From the NCBI GenBank assembly GCA_023284085.1, contig JAKVHY010000008.1, positions 93,313 to 157,312 of the forward strand: a DNA stretch of 64,000 nt, given 5' to 3'. The stretch comes from Shewanella benthica (GTDB taxonomy: Bacteria; Pseudomonadota; Gammaproteobacteria; Enterobacterales; Shewanellaceae). This document shows, in pieces, positions 1 to 9,640 of this stretch. The notes beneath the pieces are model-generated. The model made no database searches, was not told where the DNA came from, and was given only the letters and a program-made list of their open reading frames with translations. Both the position numbers and the translations under genes were made by a program. The first letter of the stretch is position 1. Every line of letters begins with the position of its first letter.

Positions 1-932
1 AGTTTGAACCTGTCTAAATCTAAGAGGAGTAATACTACCGAGGTATTTAAGCGTTTCGAACGCTTGATTGCCTGGGTGAGTCTATCGTGGAAGTAGGTCC
101 TATTCATTAGCTGAGTTAATGTATCGTAGCTGGCTAAATGGACTAAGCGGCGCTCCATCTCGAGTCTTGCTGTGAAGTCTTGGAAGAGGATGGTCATGGA
201 AGAATCTGCATGTTTCATGGCCGAAGTGCATGTCAATTCAACCAGTAAGTTCTCATTTTTGTGATTGATTAACTGAGCGACTTGATGCTTATACAGCCCT
301 AGTTTTGTGACTTTATCTTTAAGATGCTGGAAAAGAGTCTGGTCTCTTATCTCGTTGGCTTGCCACTGAAACCACAGATTAAAAGCTGCCCCCAGAATAT
401 ATTGGGGCTCAGTATTTAATATTTTGCATGCCTTCGAGTTGGAAAATTGTATGTCTCCTTTTTTATCGACTTTAATGACCCCTTGATCCGTAGCTTCAAG
501 AATAACTTCTCGTTCACTTTTCAAGTCATGGTTTTTTGATTCTAGTCGGTCAATTTTTACAAACTGCTTGACCTTGCTGAGTAAAATCGTGCTTTCAATC
601 GGTTTGGTCAAATAGTCGATGGCGCCAGCTTGGTAAGCTTTTAATATATCAGCAGAGGAGGGATCGTGAGTCGTCAACATGATGATAGGGGGATGTTTAT
701 GAGCTTGGGTAGCAGAGATTAACTCCGCAACCTCATAGCCATCCATGTCGGGCATGTTGACATCGAGTAAGACTAGTGCAAATTTATCATTTATTAGCTT
801 AGATAATGCCTCACTGCCTGAGCTGGCCTGTACAAGCTGGATGTTTGTTAAGGGCTGCAATACCTTCGCCAAGGCGATACGGCTATTGTGCAGATCATCA
901 ATGATGAGAATTTTGCTTACGTGCAGGTCCAT
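1..932 (-). CDS. Response regulator with PAS and GGDEF domains (partial, cut by left edge)
   Basis: Reading the minus strand from 932 gives a protein beginning MDLHVSKILIIDD and open to the window edge (about 310 codons). Residues 1-120 form a receiver domain: acidic pair IIDD, phospho-acceptor Asp in LVLLDVNMPDMDGYE, Thr in IIMLTTHDP and Lys in YLTKPI. A PAS-like segment follows (about 140-265), then the start of a GGDEF domain (ASYDTLTQLMNRTYFHDRL ... LLDLDRFK). The active-site GGDEF itself lies off the window, so cyclase activity cannot be judged, nor whether an EAL domain follows. The family makes cyclic di-GMP from GTP in the cytoplasm under control of a partner histidine kinase. No kinase gene is adjacent here. 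Confidence 0.85.
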   Translation of the reverse strand, partial: MDLHVSKILIIDDLHNSRIALAKVLQPLTNIQLVQASSGSEALSKLINDKFALVLLDVNMPDMDGYEVAELISATQAHKHPPIIMLTTHDPSSADILKAYQAGAIDYLTKPIESTILLSKVKQFVKIDRLESKNHDLKSEREVILEATDQGVIKVDKKGDIQFSNSKACKILNTEPQYILGAAFNLWFQWQANEIRDQTLFQHLKDKVTKLGLYKHQVAQLINHKNENLLVELTCTSAMKHADSSMTILFQDFTARLEMERRLVHLASYDTLTQLMNRTYFHDRLTQAIKRSKRLNTSVVLLLLDLDRFK

Positions 933-1095
933 TTTCTCATCATCCGTTTACCGTCCTTGGGAACTGTGCCGAGAGATCTTTGATTAACTGAGTGTAGACC
1001 AGAATTTGATAACTTCCCTAATTACAGGATTATGTATTTGAACCGTTTTGTTCTGTGACATAGGTTAAAAATTTAGATTATTTGCCATCAAGTCC

Positions 1096-1125
1096 GTGAC
1101 TCTGAAAGCCTGAGAGCGATATAAT
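1096..1125 (+). promoter_or_regulatory. Candidate sigma-70 promoter of the pilin-like gene
   Basis: A perfect TATAAT at 1120-1125 is preceded by GTGACT at 1096-1101 with an 18-bp spacer. It lies about 43 bp before the pilin-like ATG. The -35 match is partial, so this is a sequence-only prediction. Confidence 0.45.
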
Positions 1126-1167
1126 GTATACGCTTTGTTTTGTATCAGTAGTAGAAGGTTGTTGGTT

Positions 1168-1749
1168 ATGAAAGGTGTTGTTTCAAAAGGTTTTACCCTT
1201 ATCGAGCTTGTGGTCGTTATTATAATTTTAGGTATTCTAGCGGTTATTGCTCTGCCTAAGTTTATCAATTTAGGTCAGGATGCTCATGATTCTGCTGCTA
1301 AAGGCGTTTTTGGTGCATTTCGATCTGGAGTGACTATGTATCACAGTTGCTGGGCTGCTTCGGGAGCCAGTGCTGATGTCGAAGATCTGATCTGTTATGG
1401 TGACGGCACCTTAGATTCTAGCTTTACAGGTTATCCCTTGAGTACCACTAATGGCGGCGGCGGTACAAAATTAAACCATGATAAATGCCGGGAAGTTTGG
1501 CAGGGGTTACTGGAAGGGGATGAATACGTACTGAGATATTTAGGGCAAGCTGATGATTTTGGTAAGGACACCGACATTGTTTATTATTACGCAGGTGCAG
1601 AATTATACAATGATGATGGTAGCGTAAATAATTCCGGCTACTGTTTTTATGACTACATCTCCGATAACCGCTCTAAAGTTGAACATTGGGAACTAAAATA
1701 TTGGCCGGGGAATGGCAAAACCGAGATAATCCGTGCTAAACAAAGCTAA
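1168..1749 (+). CDS. Type IV pilin-like / pseudopilin protein
   Basis: The ATG at 1168 is chosen over upstream in-frame codons because AGAAGG lies about 9 nt before it and it gives a classic prepilin leader MKGVVSKG|FTLIELVVVIIILGILAVIALP: a short basic leader, Gly at -1, Phe at +1 and Glu at +5, followed by a hydrophobic helix. This is the site cut and N-methylated by prepilin peptidase PilD. The remaining part (about 193 aa in all) has four or more cysteines and an Asp-rich C-terminal half, like minor or MSHA-like pilins. No other pilus gene is adjacent, so whether it joins a pilus, an MSHA fibre or a type II secretion pseudopilus is open. Its stop codon is inside the first copy of a 10-bp tandem repeat. 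Confidence 0.8.
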   Translation: MKGVVSKGFTLIELVVVIIILGILAVIALPKFINLGQDAHDSAAKGVFGAFRSGVTMYHSCWAASGASADVEDLICYGDGTLDSSFTGYPLSTTNGGGGTKLNHDKCREVWQGLLEGDEYVLRYLGQADDFGKDTDIVYYYAGAELYNDDGSVNNSGYCFYDYISDNRSKVEHWELKYWPGNGKTEIIRAKQS

Positions 1750-1850
1750 ACAAAGCTAAACAAAGCTAAACAAAGCTAAACAAAGCTAAACAAAGCTAAA
1801 CAAAGCTAAACAAAGCTAAACAAAGCTAAACAAAGCTAAATGAAGCTAAC
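1741..1850 (+). repeat. 10-bp tandem repeat at the pilin stop codon
   Basis: Ten perfect head-to-tail copies of CAAAGCTAAA occupy 1741-1840, followed by one degenerate copy (TGAAGCTAAC). The gene's TAA (1747-1749) is in the first copy, so copy-number changes would leave the protein unchanged while altering the 3' untranslated region. The period is not a multiple of three. The perfect identity points to recent slippage expansion. Confidence 0.95.
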
Positions 1851-1892
1851 TCGAAGAGTAGAATTAAGTTTTGCTCTTCCAGTTAAGCTTTG
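1843..1892 (+). terminator. Stem-loop after the tandem repeat
   Basis: The arms AAGCTAACTCGAAGAG and CTCTTCCAGTTAAGCTT pair with one bulge and one mismatch around an A/T-rich loop. There is no clear U-run after the stem, so it may be a weak terminator or an mRNA-stabilising hairpin rather than a strong intrinsic terminator. Confidence 0.4.
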
Positions 1893-2034
1893 CTAAGAGA
1901 TCAATCTGTAAATCCTCCTTTCGTATTCTACTCAGCCCGCCTTAAATTTTGCCATACTTACATCATTGACCAGATATGTTTACAACTGGTGAAAAGTTCA
2001 GAGATTGAATCTGTCGATGCATGGAGGTGAATTT

Positions 2035-3435
2035 ATGTTTACAAGGTGTTCGAGTGTATTAGTGTTCGCTGTCTTAGTTATTTTGTTCTGTACCAGACCA
2101 CTCCTTGCTATGGATCGCTCAGAAGCCGCATTTAATTCTTTGCTCTATCAAGTTCAATTTGTACGGTTAATTAAACCATCAAAGCAAATTGAGCAAGATT
2201 ATAGGGCATTAACCTTAGGACCCATGGAGCTAAAACTAGCCAGAGTCGAGCGGATTAAATCTGAACTGCAGCAATTCTGGGGATCCCTAGGGATCCCTAC
2301 CAACGCAACGAACATGAAAAGCTCGGATAACTTACTTCAACAGGTTCTCTCTTTGGAACCGCTCTCTAAGGACTATCTAGCCACGAGTAATAAGATCCGC
2401 TACTTACTCTGGCTAGACCAGAAAGGGGACTGGAGTGAACTAGAGTCTAACTCTTGGTTAAAGCAAGGCAATAAACATAGCTTGGTGCCTGAAATCAGTC
2501 GCAGATTAAAAGAGCTAGGTGATCTGAGAGAGTACAATCCGCTCAGTACACTGTTTGATGCTAATGTTAAAAATGCTGTTAGACTTTTTCAACAGCGTCA
2601 TGGTTTGAAAATAGACGGAATTATTGGTCCCGAAACGCTTCGCTGGATCAATATTAAACCCGTGAAACGGGCTGAGTTGTTAGCGATTAATTTTATAAAT
2701 AAGACCCGTTACTTAGCCTCAATTGAGCCTATTTTTTTAATTGTAAACATTCCTGCATTTGAGTTAGAACTTATCGATAATGGTCAAGTGGCGTTGCAGT
2801 CTCGGGTGATAGTAGGTAAACCCTATCGTCAAACTCCCCTGTTAAACAGTCGAATTTCAAACTTGGTGATCAATCCAAGCTGGCGTGTCCCTAGGAGTTT
2901 ATTAACTCGAGATTTATTACCTAAAGTCAGGGAAGATGGCGGTTATATTCAGGATAGAAATTTCAATGTTTTCGATAATCAGGGACAAATGGTGAGTAAA
3001 ACCGCGCAAGAGTGGCAAGATTTAGCCCATGGTCGTTTTCCTTATCGTCTCGTTCAAAAGCCTGGAGAAGGCAACACCTTAGGGCGCTATAAATTTTACT
3101 TTGAGAATAAATACAGTGTCTATCTACACGATACCGCCGACAAGGAGTTGTTCGAAGAGTCCAACCGTGCACTTTCATCCGGGTGTATACGTATTGAAAA
3201 TGTCGAGGGACTAGCCAACTGGATGGCATCCAATCTGGTAACAGATAAGCAGACTTGGGTTGAGATGCAGGCTGAGCGACAAAAAACCCAATGGTTTACT
3301 CTAAATCAGAGTTTACCCATTCATTTGGTTTACTGGACCGCTTGGGTAGATAAGTGGGGCGCCGCTCAATTTAGAAATGATATATACCAAAGAAATTCAG
3401 CACTTAACTTAGCATTGGCTAATACGTCTCCATGA
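2035..3435 (+). CDS. ycbB: L,D-transpeptidase of the YcbB/LdtD type
   Basis: The start at 2035 is supported by GGAGGTG 6-7 nt upstream; the longer frame from 2005 lacks such a site. The 466-aa protein has an N-terminal signal sequence (hydrophobic VLVFAVLVILFCTRPLLA), a peptidoglycan-binding module near residues 175-215 (LFDANVKNAVRLFQQRHGLKIDGIIGPETL) and a YkuD catalytic domain with HDTAD (His365) and SSGCIR (Cys384). The family makes 3-3 meso-DAP crosslinks in periplasmic peptidoglycan, using tetrapeptide donors and a cysteine acyl-enzyme. The next gene encodes a MepK-like endopeptidase that would cut such crosslinks, and the same two genes are neighbours in E. coli. Length is shorter than E. 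coli LdtD (about 615 aa). Confidence 0.9.
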   Translation: MFTRCSSVLVFAVLVILFCTRPLLAMDRSEAAFNSLLYQVQFVRLIKPSKQIEQDYRALTLGPMELKLARVERIKSELQQFWGSLGIPTNATNMKSSDNLLQQVLSLEPLSKDYLATSNKIRYLLWLDQKGDWSELESNSWLKQGNKHSLVPEISRRLKELGDLREYNPLSTLFDANVKNAVRLFQQRHGLKIDGIIGPETLRWINIKPVKRAELLAINFINKTRYLASIEPIFLIVNIPAFELELIDNGQVALQSRVIVGKPYRQTPLLNSRISNLVINPSWRVPRSLLTRDLLPKVREDGGYIQDRNFNVFDNQGQMVSKTAQEWQDLAHGRFPYRLVQKPGEGNTLGRYKFYFENKYSVYLHDTADKELFEESNRALSSGCIRIENVEGLANWMASNLVTDKQTWVEMQAERQKTQWFTLNQSLPIHLVYWTAWVDKWGAAQFRNDIYQRNSALNLALANTSP

Positions 3436-3541
3436 GCCTGTGATTCTTATCCTATACCTTTATCATTGTTAACTTGATATTTGTCAGCTTTCAGTTTAAT
3501 TTATCTGCTGTTTTGCTTGAAAAATAATCAATGGTGGTCGT

Positions 3542-4093
3542 GTGTCTGTAGTATGTCCAACTCGTAGGCAGTTGTTGCTAGGTCTTAGTGGCGCTGCAAT
3601 GTTTTCGATAGTTCCTTCTAAAGCTTATGCCAGTCGTTCGACGAAAGGTATTCGTAGTTTAGGTTTACATAATTTGCATACAGGGGAACGTGGGCAAGGA
3701 AGCTATTGGGTTGATGGAAATTACCAAAATGAGATTTTGTCAGATTTTAGTCACATCTTGAGAGATCATAGACGCAATGAATCAGCGCCTATGGATAAGC
3801 GTCTCTATGATTTACTATTTAAGCTCAAAGAGTCGCTCAACATAGAGCAAGAATTCAATGTTATCTCTGGATATCGCTCAGCTAAGACTAACGCCATGTT
3901 AGCGGCTAAAAGCAGTGCTGTAGCCAAGAAGAGCTATCACATGAAAGGTATGGCTATGGATATTGCGCTTGAGGATGTGAAGTTGAGTGATCTTCGTGAT
4001 GCGGCCATTGAACTTAAGTTAGGCGGTGTCGGCTATTACCCAAGATCTGGGTTTATTCATGTCGATACCGGACCGGTCCGTACTTGGTCATAG
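3542..4093 (+). CDS. mepK: Murein endopeptidase, MepK/YcbK type (peptidase M15-like, DUF882)
   Basis: The GTG start at 3542 gives MSVVCPTRRQLLLGLSGAAMFSIVPSKAYA, a twin-arginine (Tat) type signal peptide (TRRQLLLG). The mature part has the zinc-site pattern of the family: SYHMKGMAMD (His133, Asp140) and FIHVDTG (His173). E. coli MepK hydrolyses mDAP-mDAP (3-3) crosslinks made by L,D-transpeptidases, and this gene directly follows such a transpeptidase about 106 nt downstream. The two probably form a synthesis/turnover pair in the periplasm. At 183 aa it matches the family length. The ribosome binding site before the GTG is weak. Confidence 0.88.
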   Translation: MSVVCPTRRQLLLGLSGAAMFSIVPSKAYASRSTKGIRSLGLHNLHTGERGQGSYWVDGNYQNEILSDFSHILRDHRRNESAPMDKRLYDLLFKLKESLNIEQEFNVISGYRSAKTNAMLAAKSSAVAKKSYHMKGMAMDIALEDVKLSDLRDAAIELKLGGVGYYPRSGFIHVDTGPVRTWS

Positions 4094-4238
4094 ATGATTG
4101 ATGAATCTTTACGGGCATCACCATAAAACAGTTTGTTAGCCCTGTATCGTTATGCTATTATTTCGCCGCGTAAAAACGTCCTTGCTGGTCGAAAGTAAGG
4201 ACACTCTGAAATTAATATTATTTTTAAGTGAGAAAAAC

Positions 4239-4526
4239 ATGTCTTATACTATTGCTGCTGAAATCCGCACTGAAATCGGGAAAGGTTCGAGCCGCCGCCT
4301 ACGTCATGCGAACAAAGTTCCTGCTGTTATCTATGGTGCTGGTAAAGAGCCTATCTCTATCAAGTTTAACCAAAAAGATATCATCAACATCCAAGAAAAC
4401 AAAGAATTCTACACTGACGTTCTGACTATCGCTGTAGATGGTAAAGAAGTGAAGGTTCGTGTTCAGGCAATGCAGCGTCATGCATACAAGACTCTTATTG
4501 AGCATGTCGATTTCACATTCGCATAA
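4239..4526 (+). CDS. rplY: 50S ribosomal protein L25
   Basis: The 95-aa product starting [22 protein letters not shown] matches the short, single-domain L25 of enterics, which binds 5S rRNA. The ATG at 4239 is chosen because it gives the canonical N-terminus; the frame stays open upstream to 4152 but that extension has no family resemblance. Typical landmarks are the RRLR segment, [12 protein letters not shown] and the C-terminal HVDFTFA. It is a monocistronic unit followed at once by a strong terminator. Confidence 0.95.
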   Translation: MSYTIAAEIRTEIGKGSSRRLRHANKVPAVIYGAGKEPISIKFNQKDIINIQENKEFYTDVLTIAVDGKEVKVRVQAMQRHAYKTLIEHVDFTFA

Positions 4527-4544
4527 TCTGTATATGTGAATGTT

Positions 4545-4570
4545 AAAAAGCGCCTGTTGGCGCTTTTTTT
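4545..4570. terminator. Intrinsic terminator shared by rplY and the ycgB end
   Basis: AAAAAGCGCC-TGTT-GGCGCTTTTTTT forms a GC-rich stem with A-run and T-run on either side, so it can work in both directions between the convergent genes. Confidence 0.9.
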
Positions 4571-4589
4571 GTGCCTAATGTTTAGCGAT

Positions 4590-6113
4590 CTATACGTTAT
4601 CTGACTCCTTTTTGGGGCATGCAGCGATAATCGTGGCGATTCCCTGCTCGTTAACCTCTTCCAATCTGATATCAAATCCCCAGAGCCTATGTAAATGTTT
4701 TACCACTTCCTGGCAACTTTTAGCTAAAGGCATTCGATTAGTTGGAATATGTTGTAGGGTTAGTGAGCGATCGCCGGTGACTTCAACTTGATGGATCTGA
4801 ATATTGGGCTCAAGATTGGAAAGATTGTACTGTTGAGATAACATTTGACGTATATCTTGATATCCCTGCTCATCATGAATCGCTGAGACTGAAAGGTAGT
4901 TTTTCTTATCATCATCCAAAATACTGAACAGTTTAAATTTCCTGATGATATTAGGTGACAAGTATTGGCTAATGAAGCTTTCATCTTTAAAATTTTCCAT
5001 GGCAAAATGTAAAGTCTCCAACCAGTCGCTGCCAGCAATATCAGGAAACCACTCTCTGTCTTCATCGGTAGGGTTTTCACAGATCCGTCTGATATCGATA
5101 AACATGTTGAAGCCCAAGGCATAAGGATTAATGCCATTATAGTGGGGGCTGTTGTAGCTTGGCTGCACAATAACATTGGTGTGGCTCTGCAGAAACTCCA
5201 GCATAAATCTGTCTGTCACTAAGCCATCATCATAGAGGTGATTTAAAATCGTGTAATGCCAAAATGTGGCCCAGCCTTCATTCATTACTTGGGTTTGTTT
5301 CTGAGGGTAAAAATATTGCCCCATTTTCCTTACTATCCGCACTATCTCTCTTTGCCATGGCTCGAGTAAGGGCGCATGTTTTTCGATGAAGTAAAGTATA
5401 TTTTCCTGAGGTTCCTCTGGAAACCTTAACTCGGTTTTCTCATCCTGCTCTTGATGTGCCTTAGGCACGGTGCGCCACAGGTCGTTGACCTGACTCTGAA
5501 GATACTCTTCACGCTCTTTCTGCCTGAGTTGCTCCTCTTTAAATGAAATCTCACTCGGCCGCTTATATCTATCGACCCCATAGTTCATCAGAGCGTGGCA
5601 CGAGTCTACTATCAGTTCAACCTGCTCTATGCCATGGAGCTCTTCGCACTGGCTAATATAGTTCTTGGCAAAAACCAGATAATCTATGATAGAGCTGGCA
5701 TCGGTCCAGGTTTTAAAAAGGTAGTTACTTTTGAAGAAACTGTTATGACCGAAACTCGCGTGAGCCATCACCAAGGCTTGCATGGTGATGGTGTTTTCTT
5801 CCATCAGATAGGCAATACATGGGTCAGAATTAATGACAATTTCGTAAGCCAGTCCCATTTGGCCACGTTTATAACTCTGTTCAGTCTCAATAAATTTTTT
5901 ACCGAAGGACCAATGGGTGTAGCCTAAAGGCATGCCGATACCCGCATACGCATCCATCATCTGTTCTGCGGTGATCACTTCAATTTGGTTGGGATAGGAG
6001 TCTAGCCGATAGTGGGCGGCGACCCTCTCTATTTCAGTTAAGTATTTCTGCAGCAGTTCGAAGTTCCAGTCTGGTCCGTCATCGAGCGGTGTCCGCTTTT
6101 GCTTGTTATCCAT
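4590..6113 (-). CDS. ycgB: SpoVR family protein YcgB
   Basis: The 507-aa protein starts MDNKQKRTPLDDGPDWNFELLQKYLTEIERVAAHYRLDSYPNQIEVIT and carries hallmark SpoVR stretches such as HASFGHNSFFKSNYLF and NEGWATFWHYTILNHLYDDGLVT. The molecular function of the family is unknown; in Bacillus SpoVR affects spore cortex formation, and in enterics ycgB is a general-stress gene. It lies 9 bp downstream of the yeaH-type gene on the same strand, as the third member of the conserved prkA - yeaH - spoVR set. The conserved His and Glu in the two motifs suggest a metal-dependent enzyme, but that is inference. Confidence 0.93.
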   Translation of the reverse strand: MDNKQKRTPLDDGPDWNFELLQKYLTEIERVAAHYRLDSYPNQIEVITAEQMMDAYAGIGMPLGYTHWSFGKKFIETEQSYKRGQMGLAYEIVINSDPCIAYLMEENTITMQALVMAHASFGHNSFFKSNYLFKTWTDASSIIDYLVFAKNYISQCEELHGIEQVELIVDSCHALMNYGVDRYKRPSEISFKEEQLRQKEREEYLQSQVNDLWRTVPKAHQEQDEKTELRFPEEPQENILYFIEKHAPLLEPWQREIVRIVRKMGQYFYPQKQTQVMNEGWATFWHYTILNHLYDDGLVTDRFMLEFLQSHTNVIVQPSYNSPHYNGINPYALGFNMFIDIRRICENPTDEDREWFPDIAGSDWLETLHFAMENFKDESFISQYLSPNIIRKFKLFSILDDDKKNYLSVSAIHDEQGYQDIRQMLSQQYNLSNLEPNIQIHQVEVTGDRSLTLQHIPTNRMPLAKSCQEVVKHLHRLWGFDIRLEEVNEQGIATIIAACPKKESDNV

Positions 6114-6122
6114 AACGCCCCC

Positions 6123-7391
6123 TTATACAGCTTGCTTCTTGAAGAGTTCTCTAAACACAGGATATATATCTTCGGCCTGTTTGATATGCTGTACGGCTAT
6201 GTTATCGAAAGATTTCTGTAGTCCCTCATATTCGCGCCACAGTGTCTGGTGAGCTCGGTTGGTGATCTCTATGTAGCTAAAGTAGCGCACCACAGGCAAG
6301 AGTTTTTTCTCCAGTAGTTGCTTACAACCGGGTGAGTCGTCGGCCCAGTTATCGCCGTCAGATGCTTGCGCCGCATAGATATTCCATTCACTCTCCGGAT
6401 AACGTTCCTTCTGGATCTTGTGCATCAGTTTCAGTGCACTGGAGACTATGGTGCCACCGGTTTCTTGTGAGTAGAAGAACTCATGTTCATCGACCTCTTT
6501 TGCCTGAGTATGGTGGCGAATATAGACAACGTCTAAATTTTTATAGGTACGGGTTAGAAAGAGGTATAGCAAGATATAGAAGCGCTTAGCCATGTCTTTC
6601 GTTGCCTGGTCCATAGAGCCTGATACGTCCATCAGACAGAACATGACGGCCTGACTCGAGGGAATCTCACGTTTGGCAAAGTTGTTATACCTTAAATCGA
6701 ATGTGTCAATAAAGGGCACTTTGGCTATCTTCTGCTTCAGCTCTTCAATTTGATCTTTTAAAAACAGGATACGTTCGGCTTCTGCGCCCGGCGTATTCTC
6801 GAGCTCTTCGAGTTCAGTCTCTAGCTCGGCGAGTAACTTCTTCTTACTCGAAGACATGGCGATACGTCTTGCTAGTGAAGATCTCAATGAACGGACAATA
6901 TTGATATTGGCAGGGACACCATCATTGGTAAATCCTGCTCGATATACCTGATATTCGACTAATTTGTTGAGTCGATTATTCTGCAGGTTAGGTAGCTCTA
7001 GATCTTCAAAAAGAAGTTCCAAGTATTCGTCTTTCGAAATTTGAAACACGAAATCGTCGTCGCCTTCTCCTGAATCGGAAGCATCTCCCTGACCCGAGCC
7101 TTGGCCTCCACCGCCCGGCGGACGTTCAATCTTGTCTCCTTTGATAAATTGATCGTTGCCGGGATGGACTCGTTCTCTTATTCCGCCTTGGCCCTGGTGA
7201 AATGAAGGCTCACTGATGTCCTTGGTGGGGATGCTAATCCTCTCGCCCTTATCGACATCGGTCACGCTACGACGCGTCACCGCATCACTCACGGCTTTTT
7301 TAATCTGTTGCTTGTAGCGATTGATAAATCGTTGACGGTTAACCGTACTTCTTCCTTTAGCATTGAGTCTTCTGTCTATGAAATTCGCCAT
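6123..7391 (-). CDS. yeaH: YeaH/YhbH family protein (DUF444), VWA-like
   Basis: The start is placed at ATG 7391 because AGGAGG lies 5 nt upstream; an in-frame GTG two codons earlier overlaps that Shine-Dalgarno. The 422-aa product begins [34 protein letters not shown], has a Gly/Asp-rich low-complexity linker ([23 protein letters not shown]) and a von Willebrand A-like C-terminal half with a MIDAS-type motif, [21 protein letters not shown]. It sits between prkA and ycgB, and in enterics YeaH is co-expressed with the kinase YeaG under nitrogen starvation. The biochemical role is unknown; the VWA fold suggests a protein-binding adaptor for the PrkA kinase. Confidence 0.93.
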   Translation of the reverse strand: MANFIDRRLNAKGRSTVNRQRFINRYKQQIKKAVSDAVTRRSVTDVDKGERISIPTKDISEPSFHQGQGGIRERVHPGNDQFIKGDKIERPPGGGGQGSGQGDASDSGEGDDDFVFQISKDEYLELLFEDLELPNLQNNRLNKLVEYQVYRAGFTNDGVPANINIVRSLRSSLARRIAMSSSKKKLLAELETELEELENTPGAEAERILFLKDQIEELKQKIAKVPFIDTFDLRYNNFAKREIPSSQAVMFCLMDVSGSMDQATKDMAKRFYILLYLFLTRTYKNLDVVYIRHHTQAKEVDEHEFFYSQETGGTIVSSALKLMHKIQKERYPESEWNIYAAQASDGDNWADDSPGCKQLLEKKLLPVVRYFSYIEITNRAHQTLWREYEGLQKSFDNIAVQHIKQAEDIYPVFRELFKKQAV

Positions 7392-7443
7392 GCGCACCTC
7401 CTGAGCATAATCGGCAGCGTGTCTCGCTGCCGGTCTGCCTCTA

Positions 7444-9378
7444 TTAAGAAGACTTACGTACTCTCAGGTACCATTCTGATAGCAGCCTGACTTGCTTCTT
7501 GGTGTAGCCTTTCTTCATCATTCGATTGACAAAATCATCGTGTTTACGCTGATCATCTGTGGATGTTTTGGCATTGAAAGAGATCACTGGGAGCAGATCT
7601 TCAGTATTAGAGAACATCTTCTTCTCTATGACGGTTCTGAGTTTCTCATAGCTAGTCCACAGAGGATTTGAGCCTTCGTTATTGGCCCGGGCCCTGAGTA
7701 CAAAGTTGACAATTTCATTCCTGAAATCTTTGGGGTTGCTTATCCCTGCGGGCTTTTCGATCTTTTCCAGTTCAGCGTTGAGTGCTGAACGGTCGAAAAG
7801 TTGACCGGTATCAGGATCCCGATATTCCTGATCTTGAATCCAAAAATCGGCATAGGTGACATAGCGGTCAAAAATGTTCTGTCCATATTCAGAGTAAGAC
7901 TCCAAATAAGCCGTTTGTATCTCTTTACCGATAAACTCCACATACTTAGGGATCAGATAGCCCTTAAGAAATTCCAGATAGCGTTCGGCGGTTTCGGTGG
8001 GAAACTGCTCCTGTTCGATCTGACGTTCGAGGACGTAGAAGAGGTGTACAGGATTGGCCGCGATTTCACTCTGATCGAAATTAAATACCTTCGATAATAT
8101 TTTAAAGGCAAAACGGGTAGATAGGCCCTGCATACCTTCATCGACGCCAGCATAATCGCGATATTCCTGATAGGATTTTGCCTTAGGATCTGTGTCTTTC
8201 AGGCTTTCGCCGTCATAGACACGCATTTTGGAGTAAATGGATGAGTTTTCAGGTGACTTGATACGGGATAGCACACTAAATTGGGCTAAGGTTTCCAATG
8301 AACCCGGCGCACAGGGGGCATTGGTTAGCTCTGAGTTACACAGTAATTTCCTGTAGATCTGCATCTCCTCAGACATCCTCAAGCAATAGGGCACTTTAAC
8401 GATATAGACCCTATCCAGGAAAGCTTCATTGGTTTTATTGTTGCGAAACGTCGTCCACTCAGACTCGTTAGAGTGAGCCAGAATGATGCCGCTGTACGGC
8501 AGGGCAGACAAGCCCTCGGTACCATTATAGTTGCCTTCCTGAGTCGCCGTCAGTAGTGGATGAAGCACCTTGATTGGTGCTTTGAACATCTCGACAAACT
8601 CCATTATGCCTTGGTTTGCCCGGCATAGGGCGCCAGAGTATGAGTAAGCATCGGCGTCATTCTGCGCAAAATGCTCAAGCTGGCGAATATCTACCTTACC
8701 GACCAGAGAGGAGATATCTTGATTGTTTTCGTCCCCGGGTTCAGTCTTGGCGATGGCTGTCTGATCCAGAATGGAGGGAAAAACCTTTACTACCTTAAAC
8801 TTGGAAATATCGCCGCCGTATTCATGCAGACGTTTTACCGTCCAAGGAGACATGATGCATTTAAGATATCGGATAGGAATATTGTATTCTTTTGCCAACA
8901 ACTCACTGTCTTCATCCGGGTTAAATAAACAGAATGGGTGGTCATTAACAGGACTTCTGACACCGTTGGCGGTCAGCACATAGATAGGGATCTTCTGCAT
9001 CAAGTCTTTTAGTTTCTCAGCCAGAGAAGACTTACCACCACCGACTGGGCCGAGGAGATACAATATCTGTTTCGATTCCTCTAAGCCTTGTGCGGAATGT
9101 TTAAGGTAAGCTACGATCTGTTCTATGGCCTCCTCCATACCGTAGAAATCTTTGAATGCCGGAAACCGGGAAATCAGCCGGTTTGAGAAAATACGACTGA
9201 GGATCGGATCCTTAGAAGTATCTATAATTTCAGCGTCACCGATCGCGAGTAGCAGCCGTTCGGCAGCTGATGCATAAGCACTTCGGTCTTGTTTGCTGAT
9301 CTCTAAAAACTCTTGCAGTGAATACTCTTCGTCGAGTTTCTGTTCATAGCGCTGTTGGTAATGCTCAAAAATGCCCAT
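7444..9378 (-). CDS. prkA: PrkA family serine protein kinase / AAA-type ATPase (YeaG)
   Basis: The start at 9378 gives the usual N-terminus [26 protein letters not shown] and has GGGGGTGGA just upstream; the longer frame to 9429 is not like the family. The 644-aa protein has an N-terminal AAA+-like domain with Walker [10 protein letters not shown] (residues 110-118) and the C-terminal PrkA domain. It is the first gene of a three-gene minus-strand run (prkA, yeaH, ycgB) that is conserved across proteobacteria and linked to starvation and stationary-phase adaptation. E. coli YeaG autophosphorylates; physiological targets remain uncertain. A cluster of TTGCA half-sites lies about 120 bp upstream and may control the operon. 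Confidence 0.94.
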   Translation of the reverse strand: MGIFEHYQQRYEQKLDEEYSLQEFLEISKQDRSAYASAAERLLLAIGDAEIIDTSKDPILSRIFSNRLISRFPAFKDFYGMEEAIEQIVAYLKHSAQGLEESKQILYLLGPVGGGKSSLAEKLKDLMQKIPIYVLTANGVRSPVNDHPFCLFNPDEDSELLAKEYNIPIRYLKCIMSPWTVKRLHEYGGDISKFKVVKVFPSILDQTAIAKTEPGDENNQDISSLVGKVDIRQLEHFAQNDADAYSYSGALCRANQGIMEFVEMFKAPIKVLHPLLTATQEGNYNGTEGLSALPYSGIILAHSNESEWTTFRNNKTNEAFLDRVYIVKVPYCLRMSEEMQIYRKLLCNSELTNAPCAPGSLETLAQFSVLSRIKSPENSSIYSKMRVYDGESLKDTDPKAKSYQEYRDYAGVDEGMQGLSTRFAFKILSKVFNFDQSEIAANPVHLFYVLERQIEQEQFPTETAERYLEFLKGYLIPKYVEFIGKEIQTAYLESYSEYGQNIFDRYVTYADFWIQDQEYRDPDTGQLFDRSALNAELEKIEKPAGISNPKDFRNEIVNFVLRARANNEGSNPLWTSYEKLRTVIEKKMFSNTEDLLPVISFNAKTSTDDQRKHDDFVNRMMKKGYTKKQVRLLSEWYLRVRKSS

Positions 9379-9500
9379 ATTCCACCCCCTGAAACGCCTA
9401 AAAAGTGTGTAAGCGATAACGGAAAACATGTCTCCTACTTTTAATATTAGACCTTAAAAATGAACAGCGTCATAAAAAAGCCAAATAAAACAAAGAGAAA

Positions 9501-9523
9501 CAGTTGCAAATGCAACTGTTGCA
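9501..9523. promoter_or_regulatory. Overlapping palindromes upstream of prkA
   Basis: CAGTTGCA-AA-TGCAACTG is a perfect 8-bp inverted repeat, and its right arm also pairs with a third half-site (TGCAAC-TG-TTGCA). The three alternating TTGCA/TGCAA half-sites lie about 125-145 bp upstream of the prkA start and beyond the sodB terminator, so they most likely belong to the prkA regulatory region. The binding protein is unknown. Confidence 0.45.
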
Positions 9524-9566
9524 CTTGTAGTTAGGGGGGCGTTTTAGTAGAACTTATTTAGAATAA

Positions 9567-9592
9567 TAAAAAAAGGAGCCCAAATGGCTCCC
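9567..9592 (-). terminator. Intrinsic terminator of sodB
   Basis: On the minus strand GGAGCC-ATTTG-GGCTCC is followed by a long T-run, about 50 bp after the sodB stop. Confidence 0.9.
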
Positions 9593-9640
9593 TCTTGTCA
9601 GTGCGCTAGATTTTTACCCACACACTATTTTTTCGGCGAG

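Noticed and set aside
745..987. Plus-strand ORF of 80 codons
   Set aside because: It lies opposite the receiver domain of the REC-PAS-GGDEF gene and has no domain of its own.
1741..1850. 10-bp repeat as CRISPR or origin iterons
   Set aside because: There are no spacers, and no DnaA boxes, rep gene or AT-rich unwinding element is next to it; a simple tandem repeat explains it.
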